NCBI RefSeq assembly: GCF_018139145.2
Contig: NC_059482.1
Span: 4,104,294-4,168,293 of the forward strand
Direction: 5' to 3'
Source: Gymnogyps californianus
Lineage: Eukaryota; Chordata; Aves; Accipitriformes; Cathartidae
Length of the DNA: 64,000 bases
Shown: positions 51,471-61,400 of the stretch, in pieces
Layout: each line of letters opens with the position of its first letter
Numbering within the stretch: position 1 is the stretch's first letter
Notes under the pieces: model-generated
The model's database searches: none
Told to the model about the DNA's origin: nothing
Seen by the model: only the letters and a program-made list of their open reading frames with translations
Translations under genes and position numbers: made by a program

Positions 51471-54400
51471 AGGCAGCAGACAAAAGAATGGCCAAACTTT
51501 ACAGAAGAGCAATTCAGTTTGCTTACACAAACACCACCTTCAGCTCAGGAAGCTCTGGATTGGAAAATAGAAGCTGGGAGATTTGCCTTAGGCATCTGTT
51601 TTCTCAGGCTGTTGGAACAGGGCAGTGGGCTAACGGGACTCAGTACTGTCATTCTCATATTTTATTATGAGCCTATTTTTCATATCTAAAGAGAAGTTAA
51701 TAGAAATATCCCAAAACGAGCAATTTTACTGTAACACTATAACATTCCAACGCATAAGAGAACCCAGAAAATGAGCCATTGCCTTACATAGCGGAAGGCA
51801 ATAATGAAAAGGAAGCATGAATTGCTTATTATCTCTGGTGGTACAGAAGTTTGAAACAGCCACTTTGCTTCTTTAAGGTGGTTTATAAATTTAAGAAATC
51901 ACTCAATATTTCAGGCATCAGGCTCAGTATATATCTTTTTACATACAAAATATTGTTTCCTTCGTTGCTGAGCCAAATGCTCTTTTCATATGTAAGATCA
52001 ATACCAGGCACTCATTTTATTACATTTATATCCTACGTTGCAGAATTTCAGTTAGAGACAAGTTCCATAAATCCTGATAAATTCTTGCATTGTTCAAAAG
52101 TAAATCTGCAGGATGAATAAAGTATAGAGTTAGATACTCACTCACCACTGGCTTTGTGATAACTGTTCTCCCGTCAGAGCTGATGATAGTTTGAGTACTG
52201 ATTGATGCTACGGTAGTGTAAAACATGTCAGAGGGTATTGTTGAAAAAGCCCACCCAAAATATGTTGTGGTCAGTTATAAATAAAACCTCATCTTCCCCT
52301 CATGTTCACAGTCAACACCATACTGGCTTGGAGCTTTTATAGGTTCCACTACACCACAGTACTTCAGGTGCAAAACTGCAGACAGGAGAAAGAAGTCAGT
52401 GACAAATTCGACTCAAAGATCTGAAAATAAAAGCTCAGAATTCTGCTCTAGTTAATGGCGAGGTGAAGAGAGGGAGTTGTTTGTTGCGTTTTGTGTTGGC
52501 AGGCACTGATCACTAGAATTTCCCAAATGTCTTTGATCTGTTCAGAAACAGGAAATATATAGAAGTCGTTATGGCACAGAAATTCCTTTATTGGCCATTT
52601 ATGCAAAAAAACCCTTTCATGCATCGGAGTATTTGGGCCATAATTTGACAGTTCACTGGAAGTAACTAACATCTAACGGGAATTTGGTGACAACAGCAAA
52701 TTCAAAATCTACCACTGACACAGAGGCATTTGTATTTTGGTAAGAACACAGTATTTGAAGTCAGTATGTTATTCTGCCTGCTCTTTGGACAACAGTCGTA
52801 AGTGGAACATAAAGCACTCTGAGGTCTAAAAATCATCAAAAATATTGGGAGAAACAGAAATTGGCTTTGGTACTTAATATTTCCTCTTTTTCCCTCTTAT
52901 TCCAATATTCGCTGCTTTTGAACAGGATGTTCAAAAGGACCAAGAATCTTCAAAGAGACTGATATTAGAGAGGGATATTCTATATAAACCATGTCACATA
53001 TATTACATAGTATATACAAATATTCCTAATATATAAAACATTCACATACAAACTCACTGGATGAAATCTATCTCCCAATGTGAAATCAGTGAGCATGTTC
53101 TCATTAAATACCATAGAGCCAGGGACTTACATTCTCTTTGCAGACACTGGTGACAGAGAAATAAAGACAGGCAGAGAAAGAGGCTTGGAAGTTTCTGGCA
53201 GATGTTGTATATCGACTGACTAAATCATGGTACTTCTACACTATGTAATGGAGTGAAATGGCCTAGCTGCGAGATGGTAGCCCAGCTGCATTATTGCTAG
53301 GGCTCGACTTAGTCACCTCCATCCAGAACTACTATGCTGCATGGATAAATCAGTTCCCTCCGAGAGAAACGGGGCTGGTTTTGCTGCATGCCTTCACGTA
53401 GTGTAGGTATGTCTGAAGTAAACACATCCTTCTTTTTCTGTCTCTTCCAAAAAAAATGAAGCACAGAATTCTCTGCATTAGTCACAGTGTCAGAGACTGT
53501 GATATTGCCACTCTTGTTTGCTGCAGCAGAAAAAGGGACTGTGGTTCGAATCATATGCAAACATTTCTGAAATATCTTTTGCAAAGTACATAAAAAAGAC
53601 AAAGTGTGCTAACAGGGGAGAACTCATCGTTCTTTACCTCCACAACTATGCACAAAGGAAAAATAAAATGCACAGTAACATTCCTGAAAAGTTTGATTTG
53701 AAGGATGCTCTTCTGAAAAATGAAATAGGCATTTAAGAAGGTGACTGCACACATTGCTTTCTCTAAATATATATAACTTTCCATGGGGAATACTAAGGCA
53801 ACCGAGGATGGTGAGAAGAAAAAACATCTCCCAACCAGTCCTTACAATGCTACACCTTGAAATTTCACACTCAATTCAAAAGACCTCCTAGATCTTAATG
53901 GTTAAAACTTCCAGTAAACAAAATTTCTTTTCTTGTATTTTCCAAGGAAGGAACAGTGAAAGCTACATGATGATCTGAGAGCAATGTCACCTGTAAATGT
54001 ATAAAGGTAAATAAGTAACAGATGTACTGGAAATTCAGCCCAGTTAACAAAAAATAAAATAAATCTTGATGGGAACAATGAATAATTCACAGGCCACATC
54101 AGTAGAGTGACCACAGGCAGGTCTGTGCAGAGTCCAGGCAGCACTGTACAAATAATTTACAACTCAGAAAAAGTGAACTCTGCATAACACAACTGCTGAT
54201 TGCAAGCAATCTCATCAAGCCAAGTCAGCAGCTCTGCAAACATCAATGCACTCTAGGCACTGCCATGGCAATGACTTCAAATGGGGCTATAACCTGATCC
54301 TGTACGTGTAACTCTAGCAGGGCAAGTCTTCATTACCTTTTGCGATGTTTACTTGAAGAGATAAATTATGATCTTGACAGTCTACTGTGTAGAAAGAGGA

Positions 54401-56579
54401 AAAATCCCCAAACGGTGCTACAGAGCTAAATTGTTCTGAGGGTTAGACAGGGTAAAACATATACATAAGGGATATGTTACCATTTTACCTGGGGAACCTC
54501 AGATAGCCAATGATCATAACATGTGATGAATACAGAGCTACCAGATATAAATGCTGCTTGAACAAAAAGACTTGTTACTCCTGAGAATAGCAGTAATTCT
54601 ATCACAAGGGACACTCTAAAAAAACAACATCGCATTGCAATGAACATTGGGTAACTGAACATTGGTAGAAAGTTTAATTAGTAGTAGGGTATGTGTTTCC
54701 CGTGGTGTTTTTAATCAATATTGCTCATGAAATTTGGCTGAGAATGGATAAGACTGTATGAGGAACTGGTCCTTTAAATTGTTTAATTTCAGAGACAGGC
54801 TATCAGGAAAGATGCATACAGCAGCCCTGACTTCATTCTACAGAGGTTACAAAAAAGCCTTTCATGAACCAAGGGTCTGCAGTTATTCCTGAATAACACA
54901 GGGCCACTCTGCTCTCCCAAAAGGAGGTTCTTTCTCTGCATAGATCCTCCTTCATCATCCCTAATTCTGCTTGATCTTCTGCAGTTGTGAACACCTCAGA
55001 GATGCAAGTCCCTGTTCAGCCAGAATACAAGGAGAAGACTCTTTACCCTTGCTAAGCCTTCATGTACCAAAGTCGTAGCTGGAAAGAGCTATTTGCTAAA
55101 TATTAATTCTCAAGCAGCTTAAAAATCTAAAATGAAATTACCACCTTCTACATTTGGGTTTTCTGGAACATGCAGTGACAACCCATATTCTGACTCCAGC
55201 CTGGAATTTCAAAGGGTTGCGATACTGGTCAATCCCTTTCTCTGGTTCCTAGTTATAGCTGAGACTTCTCATCTTTACCAAAAATTCAAACCCCGTACAC
55301 TTCATATGCCAGTGTTTTGATAATGTGCTCAGCAAAGAAAAGCACACAAGGCTGCTTCAAAGTCAGCCAAAGTCCATGAAAGACTCCAGTTCACTTGAAC
55401 TGGTTTTGGATTAGAACTGTAATAGACAGGGTGTGTAAGACAGCAGTGACACCAGTATTTAAAAACAACGTGTTCCTTTCAGGGCTAGGTGTCCAGCTGC
55501 TAAGCAGTACATGCTGCTTTCATTGCTATTTCTTATCTTCTATAAGGAAAAAAATGGTGGCAGGACCTGGTTTGTTTTCTGCCAGTTGGAATACAGTAAG
55601 CAGACACTTGTGCACATGAAGGAGGCAGCATGTACACCTCAGTCCCTGTAACCGATGTGTCCATCTGTTAGCTCGCTCTTTGGATGGATGTAACCTAGTG
55701 GCTGCCCATCACTAAAGGACAAAGTTCAATGTAGTCTCTTGCTTACCCAAATAAATAAAAGTTAATTTACATTTGCCTCTTGGTTTCACTGGAATAGGCC
55801 AAAAGAAGTTTCATTTTTTAAGCTCAGCTCAGGAAAATAAAAAAATGTGAATCCAAGGTAGTTCAACTAAAGCAATTCCTTTGATAACAAAACCAAGAAA
55901 ATGCTGCTTGTAGCATGTGGCCTCAATACTGGGAGAGGATTCTTCAAGGCAAGTTTCACCTACTGGGTGGATATTTATTTCCCTTTAGATTAAAACATTT
56001 GCATGTACAGAAAGAAACAAGATTTATATATGGCATAACTGAGCCAAGGATCCAGATGACTTAATGAATATCTCTGAACCACTTTTAATTGCACCAGAGT
56101 ACACAGCACTTGTGAAAGCACCATGCATTGAACAGCACCAGAAGTTTACAGAAACATTCAAACATTAATCTTTCTTTTGAAGAGAAACTGATTTTTGTAC
56201 AGGCTTATAAACCTGTTTATATTATATTTACATCAAGTTTAAATTAATTTCTGTTTGAGAGCAGGAAGTGGGACTTATTTGGGACTTATGGGCTGCATGC
56301 CAAGACTTCATACAGAGACGCATTTCATTCATTTAGACTGGAAGAAGCAACATAATAAAAATAAGCAGGTAGATATATCTGTTCATTCAGATATTTCACG
56401 TGCACATTATTGTCTATACACAAGTGAAAGATGGCTGCCATATGACTACCTGCTAGCTGGGATTTGTTCACTTCTGATACCAGTGACTCAAGCAGATTCA
56501 TACTGCTTCTTCCTTAGTGTTTTTGGATGCTGGTTCACAGACTGTTCTTTTATTTAATTCTCTTTTTGTTTTGTGTCAG

Positions 56580-57365
56580 GGCGAGTGTTCCCAGAAGTGC
56601 TATTACATCTTCGTCATAGAGACCATCTGTGTGGCTTGGTTTTCCCTGGAGTTCTGCCTCCGATTCATTCAGGCAAGGAGCAAGTGTCAGTTCTTCAAAG
56701 GACCCCTAAATATAATTGACTTCTTGGCTATTTCACCCTATTACATTTCCCTCATCTTCTCAGAGGATGACTCAAATGAGGAGGATGACAGGCCAAGCAG
56801 CAACACATATTTGGAGAAGGTTGGTTTGGTGCTACGGGTTTTACGTGCCTTGAGGATCTTGTATGTAATGCGCCTTGCCCGACACTCCTTGGGCTTGCAG
56901 ACTTTGGGCCTCACAGTTCGCAGATGCACACGGGAATTTGGCCTGCTTTTACTCTTCTTATGCGTGGCTGTCACTCTGTTTTCTCCTTTGGTCTATCTCG
57001 CCGAGAATGAATCTGGAAAGGTGCTTGAATTTACAAGCATACCTGCTTCTTACTGGTGGGCTATCATTTCAATGACCACTGTGGGGTACGGAGATATGGT
57101 ACCACGGAGCGTCCCAGGCCAGATGGTGGCTCTCAGCAGCATCCTCAGTGGGATTCTTATCATGTCTTTTCCCGCAACGTCAATATTCCACACTTTCTCT
57201 CATTCCTACTCAGAGTTGAGAAAGGAACATGAACGATTGCAGTCTCGGCTAAACAGAGTAAAAAATGCCAATCACTCTGGTGAAAGTGACACCTTCAATG
57301 AGACAGACAGCTTGATTCTGGAGGATCAAGCATCACCAATCAAATATATTTACACAGGGAACTAA
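56580..57365 (+). CDS. KCNG4: KCNG4 (Kv6.4) second coding exon: S2-S6, pore, C-terminus
   Basis: This exon encodes residues 251-511 and the stop. It begins GECSQKCYYIF directly after a pyrimidine-rich tract and CAG, in phase 0 with the upstream exon. S2 is about 257-280 and S3 about 291-311 (NIIDFLAISPYY). S4 is about 331-352, with regularly spaced arginines R336, R339, R342, R348 and R351. S5 is about 368-391. The pore helix and selectivity filter TTVGYGDM lie at 416-423, and S6 at about 433-457. The Kv1-Kv4 PXP gating hinge is replaced by FPATSIF (447-453), so only one proline remains, as in known silent subunits. The C-terminal tail is short and acidic and ends near ILEDQASPI, which resembles the human ILEGPALPI ending. 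The total of 511 aa compares with about 519 in human. No frameshift or in-frame stop is present. Confidence 0.97.
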   Translation, partial: GECSQKCYYIFVIETICVAWFSLEFCLRFIQARSKCQFFKGPLNIIDFLAISPYYISLIFSEDDSNEEDDRPSSNTYLEKVGLVLRVLRALRILYVMRLARHSLGLQTLGLTVRRCTREFGLLLLFLCVAVTLFSPLVYLAENESGKVLEFTSIPASYWWAIISMTTVGYGDMVPRSVPGQMVALSSILSGILIMSFPATSIFHTFSHSYSELRKEHERLQSRLNRVKNANHSGESDTFNETDSLILEDQASPIKYIYTGN

Positions 57366-57905
57366 GCCTGCTTGTAAAGCATTCCCAAGAACAGGAACAG
57401 AAATATACACATATGTACGTCAACATAATACACAAAGCAAAGCAACAACATAGGTTACGATGCTATTCTTCTCTGCCAGCATAGGTATAATAAGCAGTCA
57501 AGCCAACGCAGCTAGCTCCAACACATCATTATGGAGCTGGAGGTTTTGAGAATGTCAAAAGTCAGAGTTTATTCAATAATAAATACTCATTCTTCTCTAT
57601 GACTAATAAGAATAAACTTTGTCTCTGCCAGTCATGTATCTTGCTGAATACCTAATATTGAACAAGTAACAAACAAAACAGCTTCTGCTGGCACAAATAC
57701 ACTTGTTATTTTATTTGCCTTTGAGTTTCCAATGTTCTTGCAATTAACATCTTCAGCCAAGCATTAGAATGCATTCTTTCAGGGCTACGCACCACTGTTG
57801 TTTATACAATGCTCATCCACCAGGCATACAGAAGAAGCCTCGATACAAATCTGAATTCTGTATCTAAAGCCACTAATAAGCTTAAAATAAAAGCACTGTA
57901 TGTGA
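57366..57905 (+). other. KCNG4: KCNG4 3' UTR with candidate poly(A) signals
   Basis: Sequence after the TAA stop is AT-rich and non-coding. AATAAA hexamers occur at 57578-57583, 57611-57616 and 57886-57891. Two further AATAAA copies lie in a short tandem repeat at 58094-58125. Which one is used cannot be told from sequence alone, so the 3' end here is provisional. Confidence 0.45.
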
Positions 57906-58093
57906 AAGCTTTCAAAGTTTGCCTGTAGCCAGATGATCAATCTATAAATAACGAATGCACTGCTATTGTATAAAATACATAGTGTTTGCAAGAGAATTTG
58001 CTTGAAATGCAGTTGTGGTCTGCAAACTGTAAACATTTCATACTAGACAGCAAAGGTTTTCAAACTTCTTTTTCATATATTTCTTTAAAATAA

Positions 58094-58125
58094 TAATGAG
58101 GAATAAAAATAATGAGGAATAAAAA
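58094..58125 (+). repeat. 16-bp tandem duplication containing AATAAA
   Basis: Two exact copies of TAATGAGGAATAAAAA lie head to tail (58094-58109 and 58110-58125). Each carries a poly(A)-signal hexamer. It lies about 730 bases past the KCNG4 stop and could be a distal cleavage signal or simply slippage. Confidence 0.6.
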
Positions 58126-58269
58126 ACCCCAAGTTTATCAACCATATTAAAAAAGAGTTGGTGTTATCTTTTGCACTGAATGGTGATGAATTCTCTGGAA
58201 GAAAGATAAAAAAATAGTTATTGAAAATAAGATGATAGCTCAGAAGTATCCAAAAGTATAAATAGTAAA

Positions 58270-58455
58270 GAATGAGGTGAATGATTGCCAGAGAGGCAGT
58301 GGGAGTGATTCCCTAAAGCAAATGGAGGATGTTGCTTTTGGGATATCCAAGTATAGCCAGAAAAAAGCGATAGGACTACACAGAAGTCAACAATGCTACT
58401 TCATGGGATAGTCTAGATGATCTTTTGCAATTCAACCTTTTAGATGCTGTGAATG
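58270..58455 (+). repeat. Ancient CR1 3' end downstream of KCNG4
   Basis: ATTGCCAGAGAGGCAGTGGG corresponds to the CR1 LPREAVD-coding block. GGGATAGTCTAGATGATCTT then TTGCAATTCAACC corresponds to the conserved 3' UTR (CTAGATGATCTTTAAGGTCCCTTCCAACC). The middle is diverged. Its 3' UTR hairpin region is retained, unlike the younger copy at 29561. Confidence 0.6.
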
Positions 58456-61400
58456 CAGTTAGGGAAAACCAATACCAAGACATGAAGGCTGGGTTTGTGC
58501 AAACACCTGTGTGTTTAGGGCCTGCGTCAGCTCACAGGTCCTCAGTTTGTAAGCAGTCCTGCTGATACCCGCAGAACTTTGACACGCTGAATGTTGGGCA
58601 TGTATTTAAGAACTGAGATTAATCAAGGCCTAAATTATTTTTTAATCAGATTTTCAGCTTTCATTATTCAATTTCTTAAGTCTTACCAAGGTCCCCATGA
58701 CCTTCTGATGGAGCAAAGCTCAGTGAAGTGACTGTTCAGTTCCAGTTTTCAGCAGGCAGCATTCTCGCACAGTATGGTGCAGTTTGGAGCCCAGGGGGTA
58801 TTCCAGGCGTTGTGACCCGTCTCCCATGTGGACATACAAACACAGTCACTTGCAGATTTATGCAACTTCATGCAGGCATTTGGGACTTTCGGTTTTTAGA
58901 TACTATCCTCACTGCACTGCATAGCTTAAGTACAGAAAAGCACAGTTGCTGGCACAATTTGGATCACGTGACTCAAATTAATCTCTTGGATTTATCTTGC
59001 TATTGACCCTATGATTTAAACCAGAGAAACTGTAGCGGATTATAGATGAAATGTTCCAACACAACTGGAACAAGTCGACACTAGATGACAGGCATTTATA
59101 TTTGCCACATAAAGGGTGGAACTTCTGCTGATTTATGCATAGGTCCATCTGATTTTTTAGTTTTATTCTTCACAATTAGCATTTATTTTTTGCCAGTGAT
59201 TCTCTACAGTAGGACTACTTAGATGGCAAACCAGACAAAATCCAACCCCAATCTGGACCATGACCCAGACCTCTCCAGGGTCCTGTGCATGGTGATGCCA
59301 CCTGCATTTCTCTGGCAGAGTCTGTATTTCTTTACAGTTATTCCAGTTTCTTAGGAAAAACAATTGCATGCTGCCACAACACCCAGCACAGTCCACTTCT
59401 GCCCCTCTGGTCTGGCAGAGCCAAAGACAGTGCTTGCTCCCTGCTGACTAATGCCTGCTAGAACACGTATCCTGATGCAGAATAGCCACATCTTTTAAAA
59501 GATATTTCTCCCCACTGACACACACTTTGGAAATACAAGCAATTAGGTAGTGCAACTGATTTGCTTTTTCTAATTAACAGTTTTCTTGCTAGTTCAGGAA
59601 TTAGTTCAACATGGTCCCACAGAAAATCAGCCCAGCCACATTGTTCTAAAGATGCAGATAGCTGGAAAAATACTGGGGCTTTTACTGCCCAAGTACTTGT
59701 AACAGCTTAATGTCCAACAGGTTCTGTGATGTAGGTGGGGTTGTGGACATAACATACATCCAAATTCACAGCAATCCACACCTTGACTCAGTCAAGGATT
59801 TAAGCTTGTGTAAGTTCTTCCAAAACACAATGCAAGAATGTGCTGAAACATGGAGGTAAAACAAACAAACAAACAAATCACCAATGTTTAACAGTGAAGT
59901 AAGTGCTTGTACTTTCAGCAGAATCAGGACCATAACATATATTTCTGTTTCTAACTTAATCTCCTCCTATAGCTGGGTCTGGGCTGCACCAGCTTTCACA
60001 GAAAATGTCCTTCATGATTCATTGTGTTACTAGGGAGGGAAAAAATATGTTGAGAGGAACATTTAGTTCCTGTGTAACTCAACTGAGTAACAAATTCAGA
60101 ACAAGCAGTTACAATTAGCAGATATTGTTGTTGCCAAGATCATATCATTTCATAACTAGACTTAATTAAAAGAGCAGTTTAGGTGCCTGGCATCCAGCTT
60201 CTCTTAGTTCAAAGCGTTTTCCCTGAATCTAAATCCTAGAAGCAGCAGAGGAACAGCACCCATTATCCAGGGGAAACCATGTTGTTCAGCCCTCACCAAT
60301 GCATTACATCTCTTTTCAAGCTTCTAGTTGCTACACTGATAACAGCAACAACTCCTACTGTATAATGAAGGGACCCACAAAACTCCCCACCATGCTGCTT
60401 TGTTGGGGAAGTCGATAGATACCCTGCTCTGCAAACCAGCTACAGACACCAGACAGAGAGTGTGACAGAGTCACATGAAATACAGGACCCTTCCAATTAC
60501 TGGTCTGACTTGGAACCAAAACACAGTGAATGGGTTTTGATCACGGACTAAATGCAAATTTTCTATGATGTTGAAATTGCACTGAGGGGCTAAGACCTTT
60601 GCTTTGACCTAACTCTCAGTTCTTCAGGGATTCTGCAGATTGTTTCAAATTCTCACGGCAGCCCTTGTACCTCCTGGCTGTTCTCCAGCTGTTTCTCCTC
60701 TTTGACTTTCATCAGTTCCTCTGGTAGAGAAGCATCACGTAAGATGGACATATTATTATTTCAGTAATGAACTCCCATTAGTTTCATAGGGTCAGTATTT
60801 TATTATTTCAACCTACTGTTAGATCTCCTGAAATTTGCTTTTCATCTGTCTTTGGCAATCTGAAGTTTGCATCCAGTCACTAGTATTTATAATATAATCA
60901 CAGTTATCAGGTTTATTATTTAATTCACATAAATTCATTGGAGGGAATAGTACATTATTTTACAGGTAAATTGCAAAAGAATTCACTAAGTGTACTGCAT
61001 ATCCCATGCATGAATTATAGCAGAACTACTTAAAACTTGTATTGGTCAATATTTTTATTTCAAACATACTCAAACAGTATTCTGCAGTTATTTTGAACAA
61101 TTAAGCACAGCTGCTGACAGAAATTACACTCCGCATGCCCCCTCTGATTTTATTCCTAATGAAAGGGGTTTTTTTTTCCCTTTTTTTTGGTTCAGAAAAT
61201 TATTTTAATACATTGCAGTAATCTATAAATAATGATGAAAACCTAGAAGGTCAAGGAAATGAAAAGTACAGCACGTTCCCTGAAGGAGCATTAGAAAGTT
61301 TTTACTTCTACAAGTAATAAATTATTAGCCACATGTTAAAGTTAAAACTGATAAAAGGCTGATCTAATACTCATGTTTCCTAAATGGAATCTAGTTTCTG

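Larger units (their letters stand above)
40063..56579 (+). other. KCNG4: KCNG4 intron between the coding exons (16.5 kb, phase 0)
   Basis: The donor at 40063 reads GTAAGT after AGG. The acceptor CAG ends at 56579 after a T-rich tract. The junction falls in the S1-S2 extracellular linker (EEDR|GECS), the same place as in mammalian Kv6.4 as I recall it. The intron holds no recognisable coding exon. Its open frames of 60-145 codons lack family resemblance and exon-like borders. Recognisable contents are a perfect 24-bp palindrome (42137-42160), an A-rich run (42791-42818), a 15-bp hairpin (44254-44291), a MIR-like fragment (about 47155-47325) and an old CR1/L3-like fragment (about 51225-51470). 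The rest is unassigned AT-rich sequence. Confidence 0.93.

Noticed and set aside
56517..56579. In-frame ATG upstream of the second KCNG4 exon
   Set aside because: These 21 codons are the intron's pyrimidine tract and acceptor read in frame, not protein.
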